From contig NZ_CP047024.1 of the NCBI RefSeq assembly GCF_009796745.1, positions 3,534,001 through 3,598,000 of the forward strand: DNA of 64,000 bases, in the 5' to 3' direction. A model generated the notes under the pieces. That model did not search any database and was not told the DNA's origin. It saw nothing but the letters and a program-made list of their open reading frames with translations. Both the position numbers and the translations under genes were made by a program. Below, piece after piece: positions 8,449-18,523 of this stretch (positions within the stretch are counted from its first letter, which is position 1; each line of letters opens with the position of its first letter). This DNA is from Paraglaciecola sp. L1A13 (GTDB taxonomy: Bacteria > Pseudomonadota > Gammaproteobacteria > Enterobacterales > Alteromonadaceae).

Positions 8449-9675
8449 TTAACTAATATAATCAAATAGTGACAGCCCCGTCACGCGAGAGAACGTCGCT
8501 TGTGCGGCTTGCAGCGCAGCTTCTTGTTTACTAAGCTCAGATACTGCTTCAGCATAATCCACGTCTTCAATTTCGGCCCGGGCTGATTTGTGTGTTATCT
8601 CCAAGTCTAAATTTGACTCAAGTACCGATTGGGCGGTATTCATTTTACTCCCAAGCATTGATATAGAATCAAGAATACTCGTTAAGCTATTGTCCGCGCC
8701 AACCAATGCATCTCTAATCCCTTCTTCGAAGTCTTTATCAGAGATATTTTCATCACTTAAATCAATATAAAAATCATTAAGGGTTTCCACGATACTCTTT
8801 TTCTCAGGCTTTTGTAGTGTAAAGTTAACACTGTCACCCACACTGCCCTCAATAGTAAAATCCTGTCCTTCAAAATTAAAAGGTGTGCCACTAGCGAATG
8901 ATTCAGTACCAACAACATTGCCAGTACCCAAGTTAGTGATACTCACTTCAGTGGCGCTAATGATATCAATCTGATATTCATTATTTGCGGCGGTGACAGG
9001 ATCATAATTTTGCTCATGAAACTGATCGAATTCGGATTGTGCAGTAATAATAGAAGACGCTGATGTCACGCCGCTTGTCGATGTAATATCGCCTGTAAGT
9101 CGAGCATAAACATCTTCAAAAACGGTTTGACCTGACGTATTCATCGCCAAAGAGAATGTATTCGACACCCTGATTTCATTTATTCCTTCATCACCTTCAA
9201 AAGCGTATTTATTCCCTGAAGCGCCAGCGGTATAACTAAAAGCAGGTGTTGCAGATTGATAACCAGCAAAAATATACTCGCCATTCGCATTTTGGCTATT
9301 CATTGCGTCAAATACTTGGTCACGTATTTGCGCAATCTCAATACCAATGGCATTTCGGTCTTGTGAGTTAAGTATGCCATTACCAGCTTGAACCATTAAT
9401 TGCCGCGCTCTTTGGATATTGTCAGTCACATTGCCAAGTATTGTTTCTTCCTGCGCGATACTGCTTGTTAGCAAGTTACTGTTTTTATTGTATTGTGAAA
9501 TTAAATCAATTTCTTCTGTTAAACGAATAACCTGTGCGGTTCCAACAGGATCATCCGACGGACGTAATAACTTTTTTCCAGTCGATAATTGTTGCTGAAC
9601 ATCAGACAACTCATCTTGATTGTTCAGCACAGCACGGATGCTTCTATCGTATAATTGACCAGTAGAAATACGCAT
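8449..9675 (-). CDS. flgL: FlgL, flagellar hook-filament junction protein 3
   Basis: Protein of 408 residues. The N-terminus MRISTGQLYDRSIRAVLN with LSTGKKLLRPSDDPVGTAQV is the FlgL signature; the C-terminal half carries SARAEIEDVDYAEAVSELSK and ends in the flagellin-like helix (TFSRVTGLSLFDYIS). FlgL joins the filament to FlgK on the hook. It is the last gene of the flgF-flgL run, 22 bp after flgK, and converges on the sialidase-like gene. Confidence 0.95.
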   Translation of the reverse strand: MRISTGQLYDRSIRAVLNNQDELSDVQQQLSTGKKLLRPSDDPVGTAQVIRLTEEIDLISQYNKNSNLLTSSIAQEETILGNVTDNIQRARQLMVQAGNGILNSQDRNAIGIEIAQIRDQVFDAMNSQNANGEYIFAGYQSATPAFSYTAGASGNKYAFEGDEGINEIRVSNTFSLAMNTSGQTVFEDVYARLTGDITSTSGVTSASSIITAQSEFDQFHEQNYDPVTAANNEYQIDIISATEVSITNLGTGNVVGTESFASGTPFNFEGQDFTIEGSVGDSVNFTLQKPEKKSIVETLNDFYIDLSDENISDKDFEEGIRDALVGADNSLTSILDSISMLGSKMNTAQSVLESNLDLEITHKSARAEIEDVDYAEAVSELSKQEAALQAAQATFSRVTGLSLFDYIS

Positions 9676-9697
9676 TATTTCACTCTCACTTGTTTCA

Positions 9698-11827
9698 TTA
9701 TCTCACCATGCTCAAAATGGTATCGAACATTTCTTGCGCAGTATTCAACAAACGTGCTGCAGCAGAATAAGACTGTTGAAAGCGCACTAAATTGGCAGCC
9801 TCTTCATCTAAACTAACACCAGACACCGAATCAAACCAATCTTTAGACTGCAACTTTAGGGCCTCTCCTGCTTTTACGGCTATGTTGGCATTAGCTGCTT
9901 TTTGACCTATATCGCTAACTGTATCGGCGTAAGCTTCGTGAAAACTAACGGGATCGCCCGACCCAGCATTATTCAACTGCATGCCATTCTCGTTTTGCAA
10001 ATTAGCCATGATTAACCCGTTACGGTTATCGTTAAGTCCGTTGGTATTATAACCAATAGAGAACGAGTCGCCGGCTTTCGGTTCACCTTGCAGACTAAAA
10101 TCATAACCTGGATAGTTATCCAGCGCGCTGAATGCTGCTGGCCAACCAGCCGTTTGAGAGGCCTGCGTTAGTAAGTTATCTAATGACGCAGCTCCACTAA
10201 CCGTAGTAATTAATGTGCCCGCGCTGTCGTACACCTCGAACTCATTTGATGAGTTAAATAAAATGCTTGATGGCGCGCCGACCCCTCCACCAGGTGCAGC
10301 TCCAGGGGCATGAATACCACCAGCACCATCAAAACCAGATGAACGAGAATCGAACGGCGTAGTATCGACAAAAGTATTCGTGACTTGGGTTGAGATTAAC
10401 TCCGCACCACCTAAATTATCATCCGCAGCATCTATTCTAATTGGACTGGCAAGCGCTAAGTCTTCAGGGCGTGTTGTAACCAACTCAATTTTGTCAGCGA
10501 CTCCCTTAGTTGGTTGCAGTAAAAACTGATCTCCTGCGGTGTAGCCAGATCCTTTTGAAAACTCTAGCTCTAAACCACCTAATATTTCGCTGTACTCACC
10601 ACTTTGGGCAGTCAGACCAATGTAATTTTGTGTAATTGGATCACCATTCACATCTAGCACAGCAGAACCATCAATATTGAGCAATGCCACAGTTACATCG
10701 ACAGTTGGAGGCACACTAGCAGTGACGGCATCGATCGTAACTTGGTAATCAGCACTGGTTATGGCGCTTGCACCGCCTTGGGCAATACGACCGTTAACAA
10801 CTGAAGTTGTATCAGCGTTACCGGGATAATTAAGACCAATGCTGACAGGGCGTGTGAAGATCTCACCACCCAACTGTTGATCATAATCCATGCCCGCACG
10901 ATTTTGCGTATTGACAGCCTCTGTAACCGCCAGTGCAATTTGCCCAAGTTCCCGGCGACTTGGCTCAAGTACCTCATCACGGTAACGAAACAAACCTCCA
11001 ATCGTCCCACCCAATTCAGTTTCCGTAAGATTTAACGACGTTGGTTTACCATTGCTGGTGAGCTGCAATGATTTGTAGTTAAGATCTGCGCTATTGTTAA
11101 CCTCTAAAACACTAAAGGTACCATCTTGCATGACGAGTGACTCACCCGAGGTTAGGTTCACCATAACCGAACCATCACCATTAGAGCTATTGCGTGTTTC
11201 AATTGATACCAAACTACTTAACTCTAAGATAGCGGAGTCACGCTGGTTCATTAACGCGCCTGGAGTATCATGGGGGTTATTTGCCTGAACGATGCGAATG
11301 GAGTCATTAAACGATGCGATTGATTCAACCAAAGAATTAACTTTATTAAGAGATGCTTCAAATTCAAAATTAATTTCACGTTCTTTTTCGGTTAAAAACG
11401 TTGATATGGTGCCCATTTGTCCAATCATGGATTCAGCATCACCTAACACCAGTTGGCGCGCAGACATATTTGTCGGATCATCGTTCGCTGTTTGCATTGA
11501 AGCAAAAAAGCGGCTCATGCTAGTCGATACACTGTTAGCTTCACCGGCAAAAACATTGTCCAAAATGGCAGTTTTTTCCCAATATGCTTCATGCTCTGCA
11601 AGCATGGTGGTATCACGACGTAACTGATTTTGAGCAAAAGTATTAACAACTCGGTCGGTAGTGTATTGACCGACTCCGCCCATTAACTCTGCAACAAAAT
11701 TTGTTCTTTCTCGCACGTATCCATCAGTATTAACATTGGCAATATTATTACCTGTCGTACTGAGTAACTGGTTGCTTGCTTCAACACCAGAGCGGGCAAT
11801 GGATAATAAATCCGAAGTCCTAATCAT
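9698..11827 (-). CDS. flgK: FlgK, flagellar hook-filament junction protein 1
   Basis: Protein of 709 residues. The N-terminus contains the rod/hook helix with NNIANVNTDGYVRER, and the C-terminus has VSLDEEAANLVRFQQSYSAA and LNTAQEMFDTILSMV. It is about 160 residues longer than the enterobacterial protein. The extra length lies in the central exposed region, which includes a Gly/Pro/Ala-rich patch (GAPGGGVGAP). FlgK is the first junction ring on the hook. It lies 27 bp after flgJ and 22 bp before flgL. Confidence 0.95.
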   Translation of the reverse strand: MIRTSDLLSIARSGVEASNQLLSTTGNNIANVNTDGYVRERTNFVAELMGGVGQYTTDRVVNTFAQNQLRRDTTMLAEHEAYWEKTAILDNVFAGEANSVSTSMSRFFASMQTANDDPTNMSARQLVLGDAESMIGQMGTISTFLTEKEREINFEFEASLNKVNSLVESIASFNDSIRIVQANNPHDTPGALMNQRDSAILELSSLVSIETRNSSNGDGSVMVNLTSGESLVMQDGTFSVLEVNNSADLNYKSLQLTSNGKPTSLNLTETELGGTIGGLFRYRDEVLEPSRRELGQIALAVTEAVNTQNRAGMDYDQQLGGEIFTRPVSIGLNYPGNADTTSVVNGRIAQGGASAITSADYQVTIDAVTASVPPTVDVTVALLNIDGSAVLDVNGDPITQNYIGLTAQSGEYSEILGGLELEFSKGSGYTAGDQFLLQPTKGVADKIELVTTRPEDLALASPIRIDAADDNLGGAELISTQVTNTFVDTTPFDSRSSGFDGAGGIHAPGAAPGGGVGAPSSILFNSSNEFEVYDSAGTLITTVSGAASLDNLLTQASQTAGWPAAFSALDNYPGYDFSLQGEPKAGDSFSIGYNTNGLNDNRNGLIMANLQNENGMQLNNAGSGDPVSFHEAYADTVSDIGQKAANANIAVKAGEALKLQSKDWFDSVSGVSLDEEAANLVRFQQSYSAAARLLNTAQEMFDTILSMVR

Positions 11828-11854
11828 ATTTTACACTCCCTACTCTGATGTTGT

Positions 11855-12811
11855 TCATGGCTGATAATTGCTTAATGAATCACTGTTCAAGACAGAAATA
11901 ATTTTTTGAGCATAGGCTGGATCAGTCGCGTATCCAGCTTGTTGTAACTCTTCAAAGTAACGTTTAGGGTCACTCGTATTTTTAAGTGCTTGTTGATAAC
12001 GAGGGTTCTCTTTCACAAATGACACGTAATCTTGCATCGCATCGTCAAATGAACCATATGCTCTAAATTCAGCTTTCTTAGGTGTCGCTAAGCCTTGTTC
12101 AAATTCTAATGTGTTAACCCTAGCGGTGTCGCCTTGCCATGCTTTACCGGCTTTGATCCCAAATAAATTATGGGTATTGCCTTTATCGGTATGCATCATG
12201 TATTGGCCCCAACCTGTCTCTACGGCAGCTTGAGCGAGCAATGCTTTAGGTTCTATATCAAGCTCTTGTGCAACTCGCTGGGCGACTGGATATAATGCAT
12301 CCATGAAATTTTGTTGACCGCTAAACGCCGCATCTTTGAAACCAGCCCCTGTAGAAGAAGCATCCGGTAACACGGTCTGTTGAGCCTGCTTGATACTTTG
12401 AACACTATGACGGTTAATGTCTGATAAGTTACCGTCATTACGAATAACACTCGCAGGCGTAAAACCATCGCCGCCCTTACTAAGCTGCTGCATAATAATA
12501 TCAGCCAATCCAATACTGCCATTGTTTGACATATCACTGGCCAATTGCTGGTCATGCATATCGCGATAAAACTTAACCTGTTCTGAATTAAACGGGCTGT
12601 CTTTATCTGCCATAACATCTTGCGCCTTACGCATAGACTTAAGCATCATTTGCACAAAAATCGCTTCAAATTGTTTCGCCGCCTCTTCCAACGCGGCGTC
12701 ATCGCCGTTTTGAGCAGCCCGGCGCAATTTATCCAATCCTTGAATGTCATTTGCGTTGCGCGACATTTCAAATTGGCCTTGAAACTTAACGCTATTGTCT
12801 ATGCTGTCCAT
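11855..12811 (-). CDS. flgJ: FlgJ, rod cap and peptidoglycan hydrolase
   Basis: Two-domain protein of 318 residues. The N-terminal rod-binding domain includes KQFEAIFVQMMLKSMRKA; the C-terminal glucosaminidase domain (about 170-318) includes ALLAQAAVETGWGQY with the catalytic Glu, and NLFGIKAG. It caps the growing rod in the periplasm and opens the peptidoglycan for it. Presence of both domains matches the beta/gammaproteobacterial dual form. The gene lies 28 bp after flgI. Confidence 0.95.
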   Translation of the reverse strand: MDSIDNSVKFQGQFEMSRNANDIQGLDKLRRAAQNGDDAALEEAAKQFEAIFVQMMLKSMRKAQDVMADKDSPFNSEQVKFYRDMHDQQLASDMSNNGSIGLADIIMQQLSKGGDGFTPASVIRNDGNLSDINRHSVQSIKQAQQTVLPDASSTGAGFKDAAFSGQQNFMDALYPVAQRVAQELDIEPKALLAQAAVETGWGQYMMHTDKGNTHNLFGIKAGKAWQGDTARVNTLEFEQGLATPKKAEFRAYGSFDDAMQDYVSFVKENPRYQQALKNTSDPKRYFEELQQAGYATDPAYAQKIISVLNSDSLSNYQP

Positions 12812-12839
12812 CGGCTAAACCTCAGTCTTATCAAACACG

Positions 12840-13952
12840 CTAAATAACAACTAGCTCGCCTTGTAAGGCTCCGGCCTCACTGAGCGCTTCTAGTATTGCC
12901 ATTAAGTCACCAGGTGCGGCGCCCACTTCATTCACTGCGCGAACAAGTTGGTCAAGGGTCACGCCTGGATCAAATTTAAACATGCGCGTGTCATCTAAAT
13001 TCACGTCAATAATTGACTGATCCGTCACCACAGTTTCCCCTTGCCCCAATGGATTAGGCTGAGTAACTTGTTGATTTTCACTAATGGTAACTGTCAATCC
13101 GCCGTGAGTTATGGCTGCGGGTAATAAACGTACGTCTTGACCAATCACGATCGTGCCGGTTCGGCTATTGATTACGATCCGCGCTGGCGCTTTAGCAGGT
13201 ACGAATTCAAAGTTTTCTAGCGTTGCTAAGAACCCCACTCGCTGCCCCACGTCTCGAGGAGCCGATACACGAACAGACGCTGCGTCGATGGGCGTAGCAA
13301 TAATGTAACCTTTATCCGGATCGGCGCCTAAACGCTGATTAATCGTATCAGCTAAAATTTTCGCGGTGGAAAAATCAGGATAATTTAAGTTAATGGTTAA
13401 AAAATCATTCTGCATAAAACCGCTGGGAACGGCTCTCTCGATGATTGCACCGTTAGCTATGCGTCCAACTGTTGGCGTATTGGCAACTATTTTTGAGCCA
13501 TCAGCGCCTTCTGCGCCAAAGCCACTGACCACCATGCTGCCCTGAGCAACCGCGTAGACTTTGCCGTCTAAGCCTTTCAAAAAAGTTTGCAGTAATGTAC
13601 CACCTCGTAAACTGGCTGCTTCCCCTACTGAGCTAACAGTGACGTCGATTTTTTGGCCTGGCTTTAAAAACGGTGGTAGTTCGGCGTGTACCGCGACTGC
13701 GGCGACATTTTTAATTTTAGGCTTTAACGTGCTATCCAAGCTGATACCGAAATTTGACAACATAGTGCGAAAACTTTGTTCCGTGAACGGACTCTGTTCG
13801 CCAGTGCCGGGTAAACCAACAACCAAACCGTAACCCACTAATTGGTTACTACGTACGCCTTGGATGCTGGCTAAATCTTTAATACGCTGAGCCTGTCCAA
13901 TGGGGGCCACTAAAAGACTCGCCACCATAAAAGCCAAAATAAATAATTTCAT
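12840..13952 (-). CDS. flgI: FlgI, flagellar P-ring protein
   Basis: Protein of 370 residues with a cleavable signal peptide ([21 protein letters not shown]) and the highly conserved family start [20 protein letters not shown], followed by LVVGLPGTG. It ends with a conserved C-terminal block ([20 protein letters not shown]). It assembles in the periplasm around the rod with the help of FlgA. It follows flgH by 13 bp. Confidence 0.96.
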   Translation of the reverse strand: MKLFILAFMVASLLVAPIGQAQRIKDLASIQGVRSNQLVGYGLVVGLPGTGEQSPFTEQSFRTMLSNFGISLDSTLKPKIKNVAAVAVHAELPPFLKPGQKIDVTVSSVGEAASLRGGTLLQTFLKGLDGKVYAVAQGSMVVSGFGAEGADGSKIVANTPTVGRIANGAIIERAVPSGFMQNDFLTINLNYPDFSTAKILADTINQRLGADPDKGYIIATPIDAASVRVSAPRDVGQRVGFLATLENFEFVPAKAPARIVINSRTGTIVIGQDVRLLPAAITHGGLTVTISENQQVTQPNPLGQGETVVTDQSIIDVNLDDTRMFKFDPGVTLDQLVRAVNEVGAAPGDLMAILEALSEAGALQGELVVI

Positions 13953-13965
13953 ATACTACTCCTGC

Positions 13966-14646
13966 CTAAAACGGCCAGTACTCGGAGGAAAAGAAACTGG
14001 TTAGCCAACCCTCTTTTTGCGCTGAGGCAAACGTACCTGTGCCGCTGTATTGAATGCGGGCGTTGGCTATTTTGGTTGAAACTATCTCATTCGTTGGACT
14101 AACATCAGCTGGGCGAACAACACCTGTTAAACGTATATACTCATTACCATTGTTCAGGGTTAACCATTTTTCGCCGCGTACCAATAAGTTTTGATTTGAG
14201 AAAACTTTCATCACAGTAACTGAAATGCTACCGCTTAAATTATTACTCTGATTGGCGGAAGCATCACCGGTAAACTCGTTTGAGCTGTCGACACCCAGTT
14301 GCAATGATTGAGAACCAATATTCACTGCATTCCCCCCAAGGCCAATTATGGGACTGACGTCCAGGGCCGACTCTTTCGAAGTAGTGGTACCTGCGGATTT
14401 CGTTGCCCGGGTATTTTCTTCCAAATTCACAGTGATGATGTCGCCCACACGACGGGCTTTCACATCTGAATACAAGCTATTGGCCATGTCAGCCTGAAAA
14501 ATTGAGCCGTCTTCGGCAATCTTTTGCCGCGGCAACTCAGCCGTGATAGGTGCATAGTAAGGGTCGTTCGGCATAACATCCGGCTCAGGCGTGCTCTGGC
14601 AGGCACTGAGTAATCCACTTAATCCAATGACATATAAGGCTTTCAT
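13966..14646 (-). CDS. flgH: FlgH, flagellar L-ring lipoprotein
   Basis: Lipoprotein of 226 residues when started at the ATG at 14646, which gives MKALYVIGLSGLLSACQS with a canonical LSAC lipobox. An in-frame GTG four codons upstream overlaps the flgG stop but would only add residues before the signal. The core contains ARRVGDIITVNLEENTRATK and GEKWLTLNNGNEYIRLTGVV, typical of FlgH. It forms the outer-membrane ring around the rod. It sits between flgG and flgI as usual. Confidence 0.93.
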   Translation of the reverse strand: MKALYVIGLSGLLSACQSTPEPDVMPNDPYYAPITAELPRQKIAEDGSIFQADMANSLYSDVKARRVGDIITVNLEENTRATKSAGTTTSKESALDVSPIIGLGGNAVNIGSQSLQLGVDSSNEFTGDASANQSNNLSGSISVTVMKVFSNQNLLVRGEKWLTLNNGNEYIRLTGVVRPADVSPTNEIVSTKIANARIQYSGTGTFASAQKEGWLTSFFSSEYWPF

Positions 14647-14657
14647 AATATTAACCA

Positions 14658-15446
14658 CTAAAGTTGTTGAATAACCTGACCAAGCATTGAATCCACGGCC
14701 GAAATAACTTTTGAGTTCATTTCGTACAGACGTTGGCTTTCAATCAAGTTCACCAGTTCTTCGGTCACATTAACATTCGACGTTTCCAGTGCTCCTTGCA
14801 CTACGGTCCCTAACCCTTCAAGGCCAGGCACACCTTGAATGGGTGCACCACTAACGGCAGTTTCAACGTATAAGTTTTGACCAATAGGCTGTAAGCCAGT
14901 CATATTCACGAAATCAGACAGGCTTATTTGCCCCAAGACTTGTGGATCAGCTTGACCACGAATTGAAGCTGAAACCTCCCCGTCTTGAGATATGGTAATT
15001 TGCTGAGCATCCTCGGGAACGGTAATGTTTGGTTGTAGCAAGAACCCGGCTCCAGGCGTTACAATCTGCCCTTGGTCGTTAAGAGTGAATTGACCATTTC
15101 GTGTATACGCGGTGCTGCCATCAGGTTGCAGTATTTCGAAGAACCCCCTGCCCTGAATTGACATATCCAATGCATTTTCAGTCGTCAGCATATTGCCTTG
15201 AGTATGGGCTTTTTGTGTCGCAACCACCTTACTACCAGCGCCTAACATCAAACCAGAAGGTAATTCGGTATCTGCCGACGAGCGCCCACCAGGTTGATTA
15301 ATATTCTGATAAAGCAAGTCTTCGAAGATCGCGCGGTCTTTCTTAAAGCCAACAGTGCTGGCATTCGCCAAGTTGTTTGAAATAACAGCTACATCGGTTT
15401 GCGCTGCATCGAGTCCGGTTTTACTGATCCATAATGCTGGGTGCAT
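14658..15446 (-). CDS. flgG: FlgG, flagellar distal rod protein
   Basis: Protein of 262 residues, the standard length. The N-terminus has the rod signature (AVISNNLANASTVGFKKDRA), the middle the GRGFFEI and TRNGQFTLN motifs, and the C-terminus NVTEELVNLIESQRLYEMNSK, which is shared by rod and hook proteins. It builds the distal rod. It is 41 bp downstream of flgF and its stop is next to the flgH start. Confidence 0.96.
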   Translation of the reverse strand: MHPALWISKTGLDAAQTDVAVISNNLANASTVGFKKDRAIFEDLLYQNINQPGGRSSADTELPSGLMLGAGSKVVATQKAHTQGNMLTTENALDMSIQGRGFFEILQPDGSTAYTRNGQFTLNDQGQIVTPGAGFLLQPNITVPEDAQQITISQDGEVSASIRGQADPQVLGQISLSDFVNMTGLQPIGQNLYVETAVSGAPIQGVPGLEGLGTVVQGALETSNVNVTEELVNLIESQRLYEMNSKVISAVDSMLGQVIQQL

Positions 15447-15487
15447 AGGTCATCTCCCCTAATAGATTATTCTTCAGCCACTGGCTA

Positions 15488-16231
15488 TTAAATAATGCGC
15501 AGTAATTGATTCGCTTTGGAATCTAAATCACTGGCTTGTTTCATAAATTTAACTTGCATTTCGTAATGTCGTTGCAGTGAGATCATGTCCACCATCTCCT
15601 CTACAGGATTAACGTTACTGCCCTCAAGCATGCCGTTACGGATACTCACCGTAGGATCAAATTGCGCTATCTCGCCGTCTTTTTGACGAAATAAACCGTC
15701 GTTACCACGTTCAATGTTGGTAAGTTGTGGGTTCACCAACTTTAATCTGCCGACTTCTTCAAGCACTGTTTCCGGTGCGCCTTGGGGCCTTACTGAAATC
15801 GTACCGTCGCCAGCAATATTGATATTCGACAAAGGAATGGGCAAAAACACCGGGCCATTTTCGCCGATTATGGTATTGCCAGAAGAGTCTTGTAATTGCC
15901 CATCGGCACTGATCTGCAAACTGCCGTTACGGCTGTAAGCCTCACCGCCGTTAGTGTCTAGTACTGACAACCAACCATCGCCTTGAATCGCCACATCCAA
16001 CTCTCGCTCGGTTTGGATCATCGCCCCCCCTTCAAAATTATTTGCAGGGTTCTCGGTCATGGAAAACACGCGTGTTGGCAGCCCTTCGCCAAACGCAGGC
16101 ATGCTGCGAGCTTGCTCTAGTTGCGCGCGAAAACCCGTGGTTTGGGTATTGGCCAAATTGTTAGCCCGCACAGCCGTACCAAGAAGATCTTGTTTAGCGC
16201 CGCTGGCGGCAATGTACAGTAATTTATCCAT
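15488..16231 (-). CDS. flgF: FlgF, flagellar proximal rod protein
   Basis: Protein of 247 residues. The N-terminus reads LYIAASGAKQDLLGTAVRAN with the NLANTQTTGFRAQ rod motif, the middle has VAIQGDGWLSV and YSRNGSLQIS, and the C-terminus has NVNPVEEMVDMISLQRHYEM. It is the first gene of the flgFGHIJKL transcription unit, since a sigma-54 type promoter lies 40 bp upstream and a terminator separates it from flgE. Confidence 0.95.
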   Translation of the reverse strand: MDKLLYIAASGAKQDLLGTAVRANNLANTQTTGFRAQLEQARSMPAFGEGLPTRVFSMTENPANNFEGGAMIQTERELDVAIQGDGWLSVLDTNGGEAYSRNGSLQISADGQLQDSSGNTIIGENGPVFLPIPLSNINIAGDGTISVRPQGAPETVLEEVGRLKLVNPQLTNIERGNDGLFRQKDGEIAQFDPTVSIRNGMLEGSNVNPVEEMVDMISLQRHYEMQVKFMKQASDLDSKANQLLRII

Positions 16232-16270
16232 GACAACTTCTTGACGAAAAGTGAACTTAACTAGAACTGT

Positions 16271-16285
16271 GCAAATTAAGTGCCA
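16271..16285 (-). promoter_or_regulatory. Sigma-54 promoter for flgFGHIJKL
   Basis: On the minus strand TGGCAC, five nt, TTGC: a full match to the RpoN consensus (GG and GC ten bases apart). It lies 40 bp upstream of the flgF start, giving a transcription start about 28 bp before the gene. FlrA/FlrC-type regulators usually drive such sites in polar flagellar systems. Confidence 0.8.
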
Positions 16286-16358
16286 CTAGCTGCTTTATGG
16301 TAAAAAAATCGACTAGAAGTTAAGCAAAAGATAACGATATGAAAGGATATTAGACTAT

Positions 16359-16384
16359 AAAAAAGGTCACGCGAGGTGACCTTT
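16359..16384 (-). terminator. Terminator after flgE
   Basis: A perfect 9-bp stem (16362-16370 with 16376-16384) with a 5-nt loop is followed on the minus strand by a T-rich run, 24 bp after the flgE stop. It separates flgBCDE from flgFGHIJKL. Confidence 0.8.
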
Positions 16385-16407
16385 ATAAAGTTAACCAATT
16401 GAATTAA

Positions 16408-17787
16408 TTATCGAATATTCAAAATTGTTTGGTTGAGCTGGTTATTGACTTCAAGGGCTCTGGAGTTAGCTTGGAAGTTACGTTGAGCAATAATCAAATC
16501 GATAAGTTCGGTGGTTAAATTCACGTTGGCTTGCTCAAGGGCAGACGAGTTTATATCGCCAAAGGTACCTGTTGTTGCCTCTCCGGCAAGTGCTTCGCCG
16601 GATAAGATGCTTTCTTGCCACTGGGTGTTACTTTGCTGGGTCAAGCCTTGGTCATTAGCGAAACGTACTAAGGCAACGCGAATAATGGGTTCAGATGTAC
16701 CGTTTGAGTATGTTGCACGTACAAGACCATCTGCGCCAATATCAATCCCCGTTAACCGACCAACGGCTAAACCATCTTGCTCAAGGGATGTCACCTCAAA
16801 CGCGGATGCAAATTGGGTTGGTTCATCTGATGTTGCTGAAGATGCGTCAAAGGCAAAATCGGTCTTAATGGCTTGAGTCGCATCCGACCCGTTCGACAAT
16901 ATCGTGCCGCCTAACGCTACCGAGGTTATTTCACCTGTCAAACTAGCTGTACCGTCAGCGTTTTCAATTCCTGTAAAGTCGCCACCTGAACTAAACGTCA
17001 TCCGGTATCCAGATATACCTTCAGTTAGAGAGTTTTCGCCTACCACGTTTTCCCCTGCCGCAGGAGGGGCACCTATGGTGTCACCTTCGGTATTTAAGGG
17101 AAGGTCGTCCATATAAGTCGCCACTACCCACTCATTCGTCTCATTTTGATCTTTCATAAAATAATAGGTCATGACGTGACTGTCACCTAGAGAATCAAAT
17201 ACTGTGACAGACGTGGCAGCATTGTAAGTCAATGGATCATCAGGGTTGAATAAGTCTAAATCAACAGGGTCATCACCAGCAGGCAAGTTCATCTTTAATG
17301 ATACTTCAGAAGTGGGTTGCGGCGAGCCAGAAGAATCAGGAATTTGAACTGGTTGCGTCGTACTCAGTGCAACTGAAGATGAAGTACCGTCGTTGTTAAC
17401 AGGGAAGCCAAGCAAATTATCGCCGTTTGAGTTAACAACGAAGTTGTCTGCATCAAGTTTAAACATACCCGCACGTGTATATGAATATTCACGGGACTCA
17501 ATTTCCGGTACGGTGGCAAAAAAGCCATTCCCCGTTACCGCAAGGTCCAATGAGTTATTGGTAAACTGTAAACTACCTTGCGAAAATTGTTGCGCGACTT
17601 CTTGCGTAATAACGCCATCACCGACTTTCGTTTTACCACCCGCTAATAAGGATGATGCATATACATCACCAAACTCTGCACGTGACTCTTTAAAGCCTAC
17701 TGTATTTACGTTCGCTATATTATTAGCGGTTGTATCTAAGTCTCGTTGCGCAGCAGATACGCCACTCAATGCAATATTAAAAGACAT
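16408..17787 (-). CDS. flgE: FlgE, flagellar hook protein
   Basis: Protein of 459 residues. The N-terminus MSFNIALSGVSAAQRDLDTT with NNIANVNTVGFKESRAEFGD is the hook signature, TGNGFF and YTRAGMFKLD follow, and the C-terminus has ANVNLTTELIDLIIAQRNFQ. The variable central domain forms the hook surface. It lies 14 bp after flgD and ends at a strong terminator, so it is the last gene of flgBCDE. Confidence 0.96.
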   Translation of the reverse strand: MSFNIALSGVSAAQRDLDTTANNIANVNTVGFKESRAEFGDVYASSLLAGGKTKVGDGVITQEVAQQFSQGSLQFTNNSLDLAVTGNGFFATVPEIESREYSYTRAGMFKLDADNFVVNSNGDNLLGFPVNNDGTSSSVALSTTQPVQIPDSSGSPQPTSEVSLKMNLPAGDDPVDLDLFNPDDPLTYNAATSVTVFDSLGDSHVMTYYFMKDQNETNEWVVATYMDDLPLNTEGDTIGAPPAAGENVVGENSLTEGISGYRMTFSSGGDFTGIENADGTASLTGEITSVALGGTILSNGSDATQAIKTDFAFDASSATSDEPTQFASAFEVTSLEQDGLAVGRLTGIDIGADGLVRATYSNGTSEPIIRVALVRFANDQGLTQQSNTQWQESILSGEALAGEATTGTFGDINSSALEQANVNLTTELIDLIIAQRNFQANSRALEVNNQLNQTILNIR

Positions 17788-17801
17788 GTTTTGCTCTCCT
17801 G

Positions 17802-18488
17802 TTAACCACCAAGTTGAATGACGTCGTCAAGTTTGACACTTACATCACCATCAAGATTTAAAATGACACCTTGACCGCTGCCAGCGAGGCTGACGCTATC
17901 CACATGCCGATTGACTGCTGTTACTAATTGTTGAGGTTCACCGGATACATTACCTTGCGCTTTTACAACGTAATTTCCGGCCGCCATAATATTTCCGGCG
18001 CTATCTTTGCCATCCCAATTAAACTGAATATTGCCAGCAGGTTGTGTACCAATATCGATAGTTTTCACTATGCTGCCAGATTCATTTTCAATGGTAATTT
18101 TTGTATTTAGTGTTGTCGCATCGTTGATCACTACGCCAGAAACGCCCTGCCCTTCGCTGGACATATGCGCGACATCACCTTGCAATAAAACCTGTTGCCC
18201 TATCAAACTAGAGGCCTGAAGCGCTTGGTTTGACGTCATTGACGTGGCGAATGTCTCAAACTTCTCATTTAACTGACTAATTCCGTCAGCCATGGTGAAG
18301 CTGGTCATCTGCGCAACCATCTGGTCGTTATCTACGGGCTTACTTGGATCTTGATTAGCAAGTTGCTCGGTGAGTAATGAGAAAAAGTCTTCTTGTGATA
18401 ACTTTTGATTACTCTCGTCGGCGACCGGTACCGTTTCTGGTTGCCAGTAAAGATCGCTATTCAAGCCATTTTTAATTAATGTATCCAC
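17802..18488 (-). CDS. flgD: FlgD, flagellar hook scaffolding protein
   Basis: Protein of 228 residues. The N-terminal cap motif is FFSLLTEQLANQDPSKPVDN; the C-terminal half holds the FlgD Ig-like and tudor-like region, including FNWDGKDSAGNIMAAGNYVV. It caps the growing hook and guides FlgE subunits, and is removed when FlgK arrives. Position between flgC and flgE is standard. Confidence 0.94.
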   Translation of the reverse strand: MDTLIKNGLNSDLYWQPETVPVADESNQKLSQEDFFSLLTEQLANQDPSKPVDNDQMVAQMTSFTMADGISQLNEKFETFATSMTSNQALQASSLIGQQVLLQGDVAHMSSEGQGVSGVVINDATTLNTKITIENESGSIVKTIDIGTQPAGNIQFNWDGKDSAGNIMAAGNYVVKAQGNVSGEPQQLVTAVNRHVDSVSLAGSGQGVILNLDGDVSVKLDDVIQLGG

Positions 18489-18523
18489 GTCTGTACCTCG
18501 AAATTATCTGGATAGTAAAGCGA

